A DNA stretch of 38,424 nucleotides from Alphaproteobacteria bacterium HGW-Alphaproteobacteria-6 (GTDB lineage Bacteria > Pseudomonadota > Alphaproteobacteria > Rhodobacterales > Rhodobacteraceae). The notes under the pieces are model-generated. The model worked only from the letters and a program-made list of their open reading frames with translations. It was not told the DNA's origin and did no database searches. The stretch covers positions 1-38,424 of the forward strand of contig PHEC01000022.1 of NCBI GenBank assembly GCA_002841115.1, in the 5' to 3' direction. Numbering within the stretch: position 1 is the stretch's first letter; each line of letters starts with the position of its first letter. The translations under genes and the position numbers were made by a program. Of this stretch, positions 8,431-16,565 are shown piece after piece.

Positions 8431-9438
8431 CTATTTCCTGACCGCCCAGTGACGCAACTTCCGGTCGCCCAGCGCGGCGGCCACGACGATGACGCCCAGC
8501 AGGACCATGAACCACTGCGGTTTCACTGCCATCACCACCAGATAGGACTGGATCGACGACAGCACGAACACGCCGATCAGTGCCCCCAGCAGGGAAATCC
8601 GCCCCCCGGCGAGCACACAGCCACCGAGCACGCAGGCGGCAATCGCCTGAAGCTCCATCAGCCGCCCCATCGACCCGTCGGCAGAGCCGAGTTTGCCGGC
8701 TTCCAGAACGCCGCCGAGGCCGGCCAGCGCGCCGCAAAGGATGAAGGCCTTGATCTTGACCCGGTCGACGCGGATGCCGCGCGAATGGGCGCTGTCCGCA
8801 GAGCCGCCGACCGCAAGCAGATGGTTGCCAAAGCGGGTGTATTTCAGCGCGATCGTCAGGACGACCAAACCGGCGATCAGCCAGAGAAACCCGGTATTGA
8901 CGCCGGAGAACGATCCGGCACGGAAGATGTTCTCTCCGCCCAGGATGAAATAGGTCAGGCCGTCGCGTTCCTTGTAGGGCACGGAAAAGGCAAAGCCGCT
9001 GGTCAGGGCAATGGCCAGCCCGCGAAAGATCATCAGCGTTCCGAGCGTGATGATCAGCGACGGCGTGCCGGTCCTGGTGATCAGATAGCCGTTGAACGCC
9101 CCGATCAGCGCGCCCGCGGCGACCGCCAGCATCGCCGCGAAAACCGGGTCGATACGGATCGCGAAATAGAGATAGATCAGCGCACCGATGCCGAAGGTTG
9201 ACCCGACCGAGATGTCGATCTCTCCGGTCCCGATGACAAGGGCCACGCCCAGGGTCATCAGCCCCAGTGTGGCGGTGATCTGAAGGATGGTGCTGATGTT
9301 GTAGGAGTTGTTCCAGCGCCCCCCGGAGGTGGCGACGAAAAAGATCACCAGCAGGACCGCGATCAGGATGACGCCGACCTCGGAATGCTGCCGCACGATG
9401 GGCTTGAGCCCGGACAATGACGCGGCTGCCATCGTCAT
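8431..9438 (-). CDS. Sugar ABC transporter permease, second of two
   Basis: A 335-residue inner-membrane permease of the CUT2/ribose type (BPD_transp_2 family). It shows about eight to ten hydrophobic segments, the TGEIDISVGS motif after the second or third one, and the cytoplasmic coupling region YTRFGNHLLAVGGSADSAHSRGIRVDRVK. Its ATG overlaps the ATPase stop by four bases (9435-9438). It differs clearly from the other permease at 10226-11191, so the channel is probably a heterodimer. It ends the transporter operon, and the ribosomal block follows on the same strand. The substrate is inferred from the neighbours to be a cyclitol or related polyol. Confidence 0.9.
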   Translation of the reverse strand: MTMAAASLSGLKPIVRQHSEVGVILIAVLLVIFFVATSGGRWNNSYNISTILQITATLGLMTLGVALVIGTGEIDISVGSTFGIGALIYLYFAIRIDPVFAAMLAVAAGALIGAFNGYLITRTGTPSLIITLGTLMIFRGLAIALTSGFAFSVPYKERDGLTYFILGGENIFRAGSFSGVNTGFLWLIAGLVVLTIALKYTRFGNHLLAVGGSADSAHSRGIRVDRVKIKAFILCGALAGLGGVLEAGKLGSADGSMGRLMELQAIAACVLGGCVLAGGRISLLGALIGVFVLSSIQSYLVVMAVKPQWFMVLLGVIVVAAALGDRKLRHWAVRK

Positions 9439-10229
9439 GCCTCCATCTTTTCGACCTGGCGACCACCCTGGCGGATCACCTCTTCCAGCTCGTCCGCGGT
9501 CATGCTGTCGGTCGAGGCATCCTCGATCTTTTCGCCGTTCTCCATGATGACGATCCGGTCGGCGAGCTTGTGCACCTGAAAGATGTCATGGGTGATGTAG
9601 ATCACCAAGAGACCCTGATCGCGCAGCTGCACCGCCAGTTCGTTCACATGCTCGCGCTCGCGCACGCTGAGGTGGTTGGTCGGCTCGTCCATGATGACGA
9701 CGCGGTTCTTGAACTCCACAGCCCTGCCGATCTTGACCGACTGCCGCTCGCCGCCCGAGAGGCGTTCGACTTCATCATCGACCGACACGTTGTCGCGCAG
9801 GCCAAAGGCCCGGATCACCTTTTTCGCCTCGCCGCGCATCTTGGCGAAATCGAGGAACGGGATGCCGAGGATCCGTTTGACCGGTTCGCGCCCGAGGTAG
9901 AAGTTTCGCGCAATCGAGAGGTTGTCGCACAGGCCGACCGACTGCTGGATCGTCTCGATCCCCTGATCGATGGCAAGCTTGGGGTGAAACGCGCGCACCC
10001 GCTCGCCGTCGAAATAGACCTCGCCGCCGGTCGGTGTGTGAATGCCGCAGAGCACCCGGATGAGGGTTGTCTTGCCGGCGCCATTGTCGCCGACAAGGCC
10101 GACCAGCTCTCCGGCGTGGAAATCGACCGACACGTTCCTGAGGGCGTGGAAGGCACCGAAATAGAGGTCCAGGTTCTTGACCTGAATGAGGGGTTTCGCG
10201 TCGGCCACTGTCCGATCCTCCCGTGTCAT
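9435..10229 (-). CDS. Sugar ABC transporter ATP-binding protein, single-domain type
   Basis: This 264-residue ATPase has Walker A GDNGAGKT (residues 47-54), the signature LSGGERQ (157-163), Walker B VVIMDEPT (177-184) and the H-loop in YITHD. It has one nucleotide-binding domain, unlike the two-domain 500-residue ATPases of most ribose or inositol systems; the fructose transporter FrcA of rhizobia is of the short kind. I chose the ATG at 10229 because it overlaps the upstream permease stop by four bases; the frame continues upstream but that part covers permease codons. It energises uptake on the cytoplasmic side. Confidence 0.92.
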   Translation of the reverse strand: MTREDRTVADAKPLIQVKNLDLYFGAFHALRNVSVDFHAGELVGLVGDNGAGKTTLIRVLCGIHTPTGGEVYFDGERVRAFHPKLAIDQGIETIQQSVGLCDNLSIARNFYLGREPVKRILGIPFLDFAKMRGEAKKVIRAFGLRDNVSVDDEVERLSGGERQSVKIGRAVEFKNRVVIMDEPTNHLSVREREHVNELAVQLRDQGLLVIYITHDIFQVHKLADRIVIMENGEKIEDASTDSMTADELEEVIRQGGRQVEKMEA

Positions 10230-11191
10230 ACGTTGTGTCCCGCCCAGCGGGCGAGTTTCTGGTTGAAGATGACGGCGACGATCAGCACGACCCCGACAAA
10301 GGTGATGAACCATGACGAGGGTGCGCCAAGCGCGATCAGCTCGTAGCGAAAGCTGGTGACGATGAAGGCACCAAGAACCGCCCCCAGAAGCGAGCCGCGC
10401 CCGCCCGACAGCAGGCAGCCGCCGATCACCGCCGCCGCAATCGCCTCGAGCTCCAGCAGGTCGCCGATGGTCACATGGGTCTGGGGCCGGTCGGCCAGGG
10501 TGACGATCCCGGCAAAACCGGCCATCAGCGAGCAGATCATGAAGGTGACGATCTTGACCCGGTCGATCCGCACGCCGCGCGATTCCGCGCTGTCGGCCGC
10601 GCCGCCGGTCGCGAGAAGGTGGTTGCCGAACCGGGTCAGCTTGAGCATGGCGCTCAGGATGACCAGCATCAGCAGCATCCAGAACAGCACGACCTCAAAG
10701 CCCAGAAACTCGCCGCCGAAGGCACGGGTCAGCCAGTGCGCGCGCGCCTCTTCCGAGAAATTGCGGACCGATCCGCCGGTCCAGACGTAGATGATGCCGC
10801 GAAAGGTGAAGAGGCCGCCCAGCGTCACGATCATCGACGGCAGCCCGCCCCAGACAACCGCGATCCCCTGAACCAGCCCGCATGTCGCGGCGATACCCAG
10901 CGCGGCGAGCATCGCCCCCGGCACGCCGAGCGATTGCTCGAAGGTGATGAACGCGATCCCGGTCAGGCCATAGACCGACCCGACCGAGAGGTCGATTTCC
11001 TTTGAGACAATCACCAGCGCCTGGCCCATCGCGATGAGTGCAAGGATGGATGAGAAATGCACCACGTTCGAAATCGTCCGGACTGTCCACCAGCCCGAAA
11101 AGTCGATCACACTGAAGGCGATCAACATGAGAGCGACCCCGATCACCGATCCGAATCCGGCGGTTTTTGAAAGGTGTGACAGGGAGGTCAT
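10226..11191 (-). CDS. Sugar ABC transporter permease, first of two
   Basis: A 321-residue CUT2-type permease with a long series of hydrophobic segments, the SKEIDLSVGSVYGL motif, and the coupling stretch LTRFGNHLLATGGAADSAESRGVRIDRVK. It lies 158 bases downstream of the binding protein gene, with a hairpin between, and overlaps the ATPase gene by four bases. Together with the 335-residue permease, the ATPase and the periplasmic binding protein it makes a complete importer. Confidence 0.9.
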   Translation of the reverse strand: MTSLSHLSKTAGFGSVIGVALMLIAFSVIDFSGWWTVRTISNVVHFSSILALIAMGQALVIVSKEIDLSVGSVYGLTGIAFITFEQSLGVPGAMLAALGIAATCGLVQGIAVVWGGLPSMIVTLGGLFTFRGIIYVWTGGSVRNFSEEARAHWLTRAFGGEFLGFEVVLFWMLLMLVILSAMLKLTRFGNHLLATGGAADSAESRGVRIDRVKIVTFMICSLMAGFAGIVTLADRPQTHVTIGDLLELEAIAAAVIGGCLLSGGRGSLLGAVLGAFIVTSFRYELIALGAPSSWFITFVGVVLIVAVIFNQKLARWAGHNV

Positions 11192-11300
11192 TCAGCCCCG
11201 CTTTCTCAAGGGAAGTCGTTGCGCGATGCACGACGTGCGGCGGCGCAGGCCCGGGCCCTCAGGTCGCCGAGACCGGGTCGTGCCACCGAGTGACAGCCTC

Positions 11301-11329
11301 GGGCGGGCAGCAAGTCGTGCCCCCCGCCC
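11301..11329 (-). terminator. Intercistronic hairpin after the binding-protein gene
   Basis: Arms GGGCGGGC (11301-11308) and GCCCCCCGCCC (11319-11329) can pair around a loop of about ten bases, with a small bulge, between the binding protein and the first permease. Such hairpins commonly stabilise or partly terminate the upstream mRNA so that the binding protein is made in excess. Inferred from position and pairing only. Confidence 0.45.
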
Positions 11330-11349
11330 AGGATTCGGGATGAGTGATC

Positions 11350-12375
11350 CTACCAGGTGTTCTGGTTGTCGTACTCTTGATCGCCAAAGACGCTGCGGAC
11401 CAGCGCGGCCCATTTGTCGGCGTTGTCGGCGTTGATGATGACCGGGCCGGTCAGAATGTCGGACTTGGGCTCATAGCCCAGGGTCTTGTTCCAGTAGAGC
11501 CACTCCATCGGCGCATAGCCCTGCAGCCAGAAGCCCTGGCTGTTTGCCGCCAGAAGGTGCCCGGCGCGAATGCCCTCGATCGACACCGGCGCTTCGTCCA
11601 CGGTCATGACCGTGACGCCCTCGTTGTCGACATCGGGGCTGAGGCCCATGTCATTGGCGACGCCCCAGGCCCAGGGCGACGACCAGCCGGCCACGGTAAA
11701 GATGTAGTTGGTCTCCGGGTTCGCCTGCATGAAGGATTGCAGCGTGTTGCGGGCGGCAGCGGGTTCTGCGCCGATGAACAGCTCTTCAAACTTGGCGCCG
11801 GTGCCTTCCATCGCGGCCTGCATGCCGGCGCAGCGCGCCTTGAGGCCCTGGTGGGCGGCGTCGTGGCTGGCGCAGACGATGCCGGTCGGGGCGGGGATGT
11901 TGCCGGCGGCGGCCTGTTCCAGCGCGTATTGGCCCAGATGCAGGCCGGTCAGATATTCGTCACCGCCGACGTAGGTCAGGTAGGGGATGCGTTCATCAGC
12001 GGGGCGCGAGTCGGGGATGTTGAAGGCAACGACCGGAATGCCGGCCTCGATCGCCCGCCGCAGCGGCCCTTCGAAGGCGTCGTTGTCCACGATCGGCACC
12101 GCGATGCCGTCGGGCCTCGTCGCGATGGCCTGCTCCAGCAGGCGCACATGCTCCTGAACGGAATAGTTGTTGGTCGAGATGTATTCGGTGGTGACGTCGG
12201 GATATTTCTCTTCGAATGCCGCGAGCGACTCGGTGAGCCAGCCCATGTTCGCGTCGTTGGAGCCGATATGGGACACCATGACAAAGCGGAACTGCTTTTC
12301 CTGGGCGACAGCGACACCGGCCAGTGCCGTGGTCGCAAGAAGCGACGCCGCCGCCAGTTGAGTTGCATGTTTCAT
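11350..12375 (-). CDS. Periplasmic sugar-binding protein of the ABC transporter
   Basis: This 341-residue protein belongs to the type 1 periplasmic binding proteins (Peripla_BP_4, ribose/inositol-binding group). A signal peptide (lysine and histidine followed by ASLLATTALAGVAVA) has a likely cleavage after residue 24. The mature part begins QEKQFRFVMVSHIGSNDANMGW, with typical blocks ATRPDGIAVPIVDNDAF, GIPVVAFNIPDS and IFTVAGWSSPWAWGVANDMG. It is first in the operon, behind a good promoter and a candidate RpiR operator. The ligand is inferred from the adjacent iol genes to be inositol or another cyclitol; D-apiose, D-fructose or another sugar cannot be excluded. Confidence 0.9.
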   Translation of the reverse strand: MKHATQLAAASLLATTALAGVAVAQEKQFRFVMVSHIGSNDANMGWLTESLAAFEEKYPDVTTEYISTNNYSVQEHVRLLEQAIATRPDGIAVPIVDNDAFEGPLRRAIEAGIPVVAFNIPDSRPADERIPYLTYVGGDEYLTGLHLGQYALEQAAAGNIPAPTGIVCASHDAAHQGLKARCAGMQAAMEGTGAKFEELFIGAEPAAARNTLQSFMQANPETNYIFTVAGWSSPWAWGVANDMGLSPDVDNEGVTVMTVDEAPVSIEGIRAGHLLAANSQGFWLQGYAPMEWLYWNKTLGYEPKSDILTGPVIINADNADKWAALVRSVFGDQEYDNQNTW

Positions 12376-12459
12376 CGAGTTTCCTCCTCCTCAGTTGACC
12401 GCTTGCATCCGCGTCAGTGCCAATCCTGCAATCACCGTTGCGCGATAAGTGGTATGGGA

Positions 12460-12489
12460 ATGATAATTGCCAAAACGCCCCGACGTCAA
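12460..12489 (-). promoter_or_regulatory. Sigma70-like promoter of the transporter operon
   Basis: TTGACG (12489-12484) and TATCAT (12465-12460) are 18 bases apart on the minus strand. Transcription would start near 12453, about 80 bases before the binding protein ATG. The candidate RpiR operator lies 25 bases upstream of the -35. Confidence 0.6.
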
Positions 12490-12510
12490 CATATTTATGC
12501 ACTTTGGCAA
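12467..12510. repeat. Inverted repeat bracketing the -35 of the transporter promoter
   Basis: TTGCCAAA (12467-12474) and TTTGGCAA (12503-12510) form perfect 8-bp arms 28 bases apart, one between -10 and -35 and one upstream of -35. It may be a second regulator site or a looping pair. No regulator can be named. Confidence 0.4.
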
Positions 12511-12514
12511 AACC

Positions 12515-12530
12515 TGCAACGTTCATTGCA
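12515..12530. promoter_or_regulatory. Candidate RpiR operator, copy 1
   Basis: TGCAACGTTCATTGCA is an imperfect palindrome (arms TGCAA/TTGCA) and is identical to the site at 13607-13622. It lies upstream of the transporter promoter. A weaker relative, TGCAATCACCGTTGCG, is at 12427-12442 downstream of the promoter. Confidence 0.7.
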
Positions 12531-12651
12531 ACATGGGCTGTGGCCTTGCGGGGACAGGTCTGAACGCGACCGCCCGCCAAGCCGGCAGCGCCCGGCACAA
12601 GGCAATCATATCAGTCTGTTGGGCAGGACCAGCCGGCCCGCCGCGCCGGCC

Positions 12652-13530
12652 CTACTGGCTGGTGACGATCGGGATGCGCGGGCTTTCCGCATCGTGCTGG
12701 ACACGGGCGGCCACCGCGACCATCAGCGCCTGCGCCAGGCACATCGGCGCGGCGAGCGATCGGGAAAAGGTATAGTCGTGCTCTGGCACCGCAAAGAGAA
12801 TCGCCGAAGGCTTCATCAGCGGCGACAAGGTGCTGTCGGAGATTGCGATGATCGGGACGCCGGCCCTGGCACCCTCCTCGACGATGTTGACGACTTCGTT
12901 GGCGTAGAACCGGAATGACACGGCGATCAGCACATCGCCCGGCTTCATGTTGCGCGCCATATGCGTGGCCAGTCCGCCGCTGGCATCGAGCAGGACACAA
13001 GGCCGGCCCAGCATCGTCAGGATATAGCGCAGCAGGTTGACCACCGGTTCCGCGCGCAGCTGGCCGATCAGATAGACCGTGCCCGCCCCTTCGATCAGGT
13101 CGGCGGCGCGCGCCATGTCTGCGGCGTCGATCTTGTCCAGCAGATCCTGGAGCGAGGCGACATCGCGCACCACGAGGTCACGCAGAAAGCCGAGTTCCGA
13201 GTGATCCTCGCGCAGCGACAATTCACCCTCCAGCGCCTTCTTGCGGGCCTCGAACCCCGGCGCGGCGGTGGACAGGCGCGCCTGAAACAGGGTTTGCAGG
13301 TCCTTGAACCCGCTATAGCCGAGAGCCTGGGCAAAGCGGACAAAGCTCGAGGCGTGGATGTCGCATTGCGCCGCGATGGCGTTGACCGATTTGACGGCAA
13401 CATCGTTGGGTCGCTGGGTCAGGTATTCCGCAATGCGCTGATAGGTCTTGCTCATCTGCTCGAAGCGGTCGTGGATCAGGCGGATCAGTTCTTCATAGTC
13501 GGCCGGGGGAGTGTTTCCCTTGGATTCCAT
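12652..13530 (-). CDS. RpiR/MurR-family transcriptional regulator
   Basis: A 292-residue DNA-binding regulator with the RpiR layout: an N-terminal helix-turn-helix (about residues 15-90: YQRIAEYLTQRPNDVAVKSVNAIAAQCDIHASSFVRFAQALGYSGFKDLQ) and a C-terminal SIS sugar-phosphate-binding domain (about 130-280: VYLIGQLRAEPV, GDVLIAVSFRFYANEVVNIVEEGARAGVPIIAISDS). The ATG at 13530 has AGGAG at the right distance; the frame is open further upstream but would run over the promoter. RpiR proteins in inositol clusters usually repress and respond to a phosphorylated or keto intermediate. A copy of the 16-bp palindrome overlaps the -35 of its own promoter, pointing to autoregulation. Confidence 0.93.
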   Translation of the reverse strand: MESKGNTPPADYEELIRLIHDRFEQMSKTYQRIAEYLTQRPNDVAVKSVNAIAAQCDIHASSFVRFAQALGYSGFKDLQTLFQARLSTAAPGFEARKKALEGELSLREDHSELGFLRDLVVRDVASLQDLLDKIDAADMARAADLIEGAGTVYLIGQLRAEPVVNLLRYILTMLGRPCVLLDASGGLATHMARNMKPGDVLIAVSFRFYANEVVNIVEEGARAGVPIIAISDSTLSPLMKPSAILFAVPEHDYTFSRSLAAPMCLAQALMVAVAARVQHDAESPRIPIVTSQ

Positions 13531-13582
13531 GATGTTCTCCTGATGGACCCGACCGCCGGGGCACATATCCGTCCGTGCGATC

Positions 13583-13611
13583 ATGATATGGAACGGTCAG
13601 CCGCCATGCAA
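13583..13611 (-). promoter_or_regulatory. Sigma70-like promoter of rpiR, overlapped by operator
   Basis: TTGCAT (13611-13606) and TATCAT (13588-13583) are 17 bases apart on the minus strand. The -35 lies inside the operator copy at 13607-13622, so bound regulator would block RNA polymerase. The transcript would start near 13576. Confidence 0.6.
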
Positions 13612-13622
13612 CGTTCATTGCA
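13607..13622. promoter_or_regulatory. Candidate RpiR operator, copy 2
   Basis: TGCAACGTTCATTGCA, identical to copy 1. It lies in the gap between the end of the leftward catabolic operon and rpiR, covering the -35 of the rpiR promoter. Confidence 0.72.
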
Positions 13623-13643
13623 GACGCACCCATGCGGGCGCGT

Positions 13644-14771
13644 TCAGCCGGGAGGGACGTCGATCCAGGCGCTGTCGCGCGATGATCTCTGGATCGTCTC
13701 GACCAGTGTCTGCACCCGCGCGCCCTGACGAAAGCTGAACATCTCGGGCCCTTGACCGGCGACGGCGCCGACAAACTCCGCGACCTCGATCGCCTTGAGG
13801 TCATTGAACCCGATCTGATGGCCGGGGGCGACGCAGAAGCGGCCGTAGGGCGCATGGTCGGGGGCTGCCTCGATCCGGCGAAAGCCCTGACGGCCCCTGG
13901 CATCCGCCACACTGAAGAAATGCAGCTCGTTGAACCGCTCCTGGCTGAATGCCAGCGCACCGCGGGTGCCGTAGACCTCGAAGTCATGCTGCATCTTGCG
14001 GCCGGTGGCGATCCAGTTCGCCTCGACGCTGCCCGTCGCACCATTCTCGAACCGCACAAGGGCGCGGGCCAGGTCGTCAACCTCGACGGCCCGCATCCGG
14101 CCCGTGCCATCGGGGCGCTCGGTGATCATCGTGACGCAATCGCCCATCACCCGCGTGATCGGACCACAGAGAAACTCGGCCGTGGCAAGGGCGTGACTGC
14201 CCAGATCAGCCAGCGCGCCGCCGCCCGCCGGATCATGGCGAAAGCTCCAGGGGCCGCTGGCGTCGGCCATGTAATCCTCGGCATGCAGACCGCGGAAACC
14301 CCGGATCTCGCCCAACTCGCCCGCCGCGATCATCTCGCGCGCCAGCCGCAGCATCGGATTGCAGAGATAGTTGAAGCCGACCTGCGTTTTCACACCGGCG
14401 CGTTCCGCCGCCTCGGCCATCTCGCGCGCATCGGCGGCCAGCGGCGCCAGCGGCTTTTCGCAATGAACATGCTTGCCGGCGGCGATGGCGGCCAGCGCCA
14501 TCTCCTTGTGCAGCGCGTTGGGCGCGGTGATGTTGATGACATGGATCGCCGGATCGGCGACCATCGCCCGCCAGTCAGAGGTGGCATTCTCGAAGCCGAA
14601 GGCCTGCGCCGCGCGCTGCGCCGCCGTGTCGCTGACATCGGCCAGGCTGTGCAGCCGGATCCGGCAGGGCAGGTCGAACACCTTTTGCGCGGTCGCATAG
14701 CCGAACACATGGGCCTTGCCCATGAAGCCGGAGCCGATCAGACCGATGCAAAGTTCAGGCTTCTGCGACAT
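13644..14771 (-). CDS. Gfo/Idh/MocA-family oxidoreductase (cyclitol or sugar dehydrogenase)
   Basis: This 375-residue NAD(P)-dependent enzyme has an N-terminal Rossmann fold (GLIGSGFMGKAH, residues 10-21), the family EKP motif (CEKPLAP, EKP at 105-107) and a C-terminal alpha/beta substrate domain with GGGALADLGSHALATAEFLCG. It oxidises or reduces a secondary alcohol on a sugar or cyclitol; the exact substrate is unknown. It ends the leftward operon and its start overlaps the hydroxyacid dehydrogenase by 17 bases. It is longer than, and clearly different from, the IolG of the same operon, so it may act on another stereoisomer. Confidence 0.9.
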   Translation of the reverse strand: MSQKPELCIGLIGSGFMGKAHVFGYATAQKVFDLPCRIRLHSLADVSDTAAQRAAQAFGFENATSDWRAMVADPAIHVINITAPNALHKEMALAAIAAGKHVHCEKPLAPLAADAREMAEAAERAGVKTQVGFNYLCNPMLRLAREMIAAGELGEIRGFRGLHAEDYMADASGPWSFRHDPAGGGALADLGSHALATAEFLCGPITRVMGDCVTMITERPDGTGRMRAVEVDDLARALVRFENGATGSVEANWIATGRKMQHDFEVYGTRGALAFSQERFNELHFFSVADARGRQGFRRIEAAPDHAPYGRFCVAPGHQIGFNDLKAIEVAEFVGAVAGQGPEMFSFRQGARVQTLVETIQRSSRDSAWIDVPPG

Positions 14772-15729
14772 AGCCGATCTCGTTTCTGTTCACGACCAGC
14801 GCCGGGTCGATTTCATTGTGAAAGAAGGTGATGATGTTGCGCGCCGAGCCTATTGCCATGCGTTCGGCGGCACCTTCGGTCACGCCGGCGATATGCGGGC
14901 TCAGGATCACCTGATCAAAGGCCATCAGCGGATTGTCAGCCGTGGGCGGCTCGTCCTCGAACACGTCAAGCCCGGCGGCGGCGACCTTGCCCGTCGAAAG
15001 CGCGGCGATCAGGGCGGCCTCATCCACGACGCCGCCGCGGGCGGTGTTCACGATGATCACCCCGTCCTTCATGTCGGCAAACTCGGCCGCACCGATCAGC
15101 GGCCGCTCGGCCTTGGGCGCACTGACCGAGATCACATCGGCCCAGCCGAGCGCCCCGGTCAGGGTCGGGGCCGGGGCGACCGCGCCATCCGGCCAGCCCT
15201 GGGTCAGCAGGTAGGGGTCAAAGGCCCGGATGGTCATGCCGAAGCCCGACATCATCTCGGCGGTGTGCCGTCCGATCCGGCCATAGCCAAGGATCAGCAG
15301 GTTGCGGCCGCGCAGGTCCTGGCTTTGCAGGCTGTTGCGCCAGCCCCAGGGCCCCTTGCGCACCGACGCATCGCCACGCAGGGCGCGTTTGGTTGCGGCA
15401 AGGATCATCATGCAGGCATGTTCGGCGACAGAGGTCGAATTGACATCGCCGCAGACGGCCAGCGCGATCCCGCGTGCATTCAAGGCCTGCACATCCACCG
15501 CGTCATAGCCAACCCCGTGCCGCGACACGATTCTGAGCCTGCCCGCCTTGGCCACGGTCGGCGCGGTCATCGGCTGGGTGCGGATCAACAGGGCATCGGC
15601 CTCGTGGATATGGGGCGCATAGCTTTCTTCGCTGATCTCGTCGATATAGTGCACGCTCAGCCCTGGTGCTGCATCCAATAGCGCATGGCCCGACGGATGC
15701 AGCTTTCCCGCGACAAGGACATGGGGCAT
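14755..15729 (-). CDS. D-isomer-specific 2-hydroxyacid dehydrogenase
   Basis: A 324-residue NAD-dependent dehydrogenase of the phosphoglycerate dehydrogenase group. The nucleotide-binding motif is GYGRIG (148-153) and the catalytic Arg-Glu-His triad is visible in NTARGG (Arg231), FEDEPP (Glu260) and SPHIAG (His279). It lacks the regulatory ACT domain of serine-pathway enzymes. The start at 15729 shares one base with the aldolase stop. In this operon it probably reduces or oxidises an acid produced after ring opening, for example a tartronate-semialdehyde-, glyoxylate- or 2-keto-acid-level product; that is inference from context. Confidence 0.9.
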   Translation of the reverse strand: MPHVLVAGKLHPSGHALLDAAPGLSVHYIDEISEESYAPHIHEADALLIRTQPMTAPTVAKAGRLRIVSRHGVGYDAVDVQALNARGIALAVCGDVNSTSVAEHACMMILAATKRALRGDASVRKGPWGWRNSLQSQDLRGRNLLILGYGRIGRHTAEMMSGFGMTIRAFDPYLLTQGWPDGAVAPAPTLTGALGWADVISVSAPKAERPLIGAAEFADMKDGVIIVNTARGGVVDEAALIAALSTGKVAAAGLDVFEDEPPTADNPLMAFDQVILSPHIAGVTEGAAERMAIGSARNIITFFHNEIDPALVVNRNEIGYVAEA

Positions 15730-16544
15730 CAGTAGCCACCCTTGCCGCCAGCCTGGCTGGCAGCCGGCTGCGCGACCGCGTCGCGAAAGGCCTTGACCGA
15801 TGCCGCCGCCGCCCCGGCCAGCAGGCGCGAGTCGCCCGATACCGTGGTCATGCTGTAGCCCCAGCCGATCGCACGCGCGGCATATTCGGCCGTGCCACAA
15901 TGCAGCGCCGCCTTGATGCCGTGCCTGTGGCAGGTCTGCGCGATGGTCTGCAACGCCGCGATCATCTCGGGTTCCTGGCGGTCGAACCCGGGCGGAAATT
16001 TTCCGTCATGCAGCGAAAACGTCAGGTCCGCCGGCCCGACATAGATCCCGTCCAGTCCCGGCGTGGCGGCGATGGCATCAAGATTGGCCATCGCCTCCCT
16101 GGTTTCGACCATGGCCCAGCCGATGATCTCGGCATTCGCCTCGGCGTGGATGTCGGCGCCCTGGGCAAAGGCGGCGCGGGTCGGCCCGAAGCTGCGCTGC
16201 CCGTCGGGCGGATAGCGCAGATAGCTGACAAACTCGGCCGCCTGTTCGGCCGTGTTGATCATCGGGCAGATGATCTGCATCGCGCCTGCATCCAGCGCCT
16301 TCATGATCGCCGCCGGGTCAAGCCACGGCACCCGCGCGCCGATGACGACGCCCGAGGCGCGCATCGCCTGGAACATCGGCAGCAGGGCGGAATAGTCGAG
16401 CGCGCCGTGCTGCCAGTCGACCGTGATGGCATCATAGCCCTGCGCCGCCATGATCTCGGCGGTGAACGGGTTGCCGATGGACAGCCAGCCGTGCAGAACC
16501 GGTTTCCCGCCGGACCAGATCTGTCGAACCTTGTTCTTGATCAT
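15729..16544 (-). CDS. HpcH/HpaI-family class II aldolase
   Basis: This 271-residue TIM-barrel aldolase splits 2-keto-3-deoxy or 4-hydroxy-2-keto acids, usually to pyruvate or hydroxypyruvate plus an aldehyde, with a divalent metal. Key residues are visible: the base His46 (VDWQHGALDY), Arg71 (ARVPW), the metal ligands Glu147 (MVET) and Asp173 (GPADL), and RYPPDGQRSFGPTRA (110-124). It lies 21 bases after the aldehyde dehydrogenase gene. A lyase of this type is not part of the classical inositol route, which uses the phosphate-dependent IolJ. Confidence 0.92.
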   Translation of the reverse strand: MIKNKVRQIWSGGKPVLHGWLSIGNPFTAEIMAAQGYDAITVDWQHGALDYSALLPMFQAMRASGVVIGARVPWLDPAAIMKALDAGAMQIICPMINTAEQAAEFVSYLRYPPDGQRSFGPTRAAFAQGADIHAEANAEIIGWAMVETREAMANLDAIAATPGLDGIYVGPADLTFSLHDGKFPPGFDRQEPEMIAALQTIAQTCHRHGIKAALHCGTAEYAARAIGWGYSMTTVSGDSRLLAGAAAASVKAFRDAVAQPAASQAGGKGGY

Positions 16545-16565
16545 CGCGCTATCCTTCCGGTGCCT

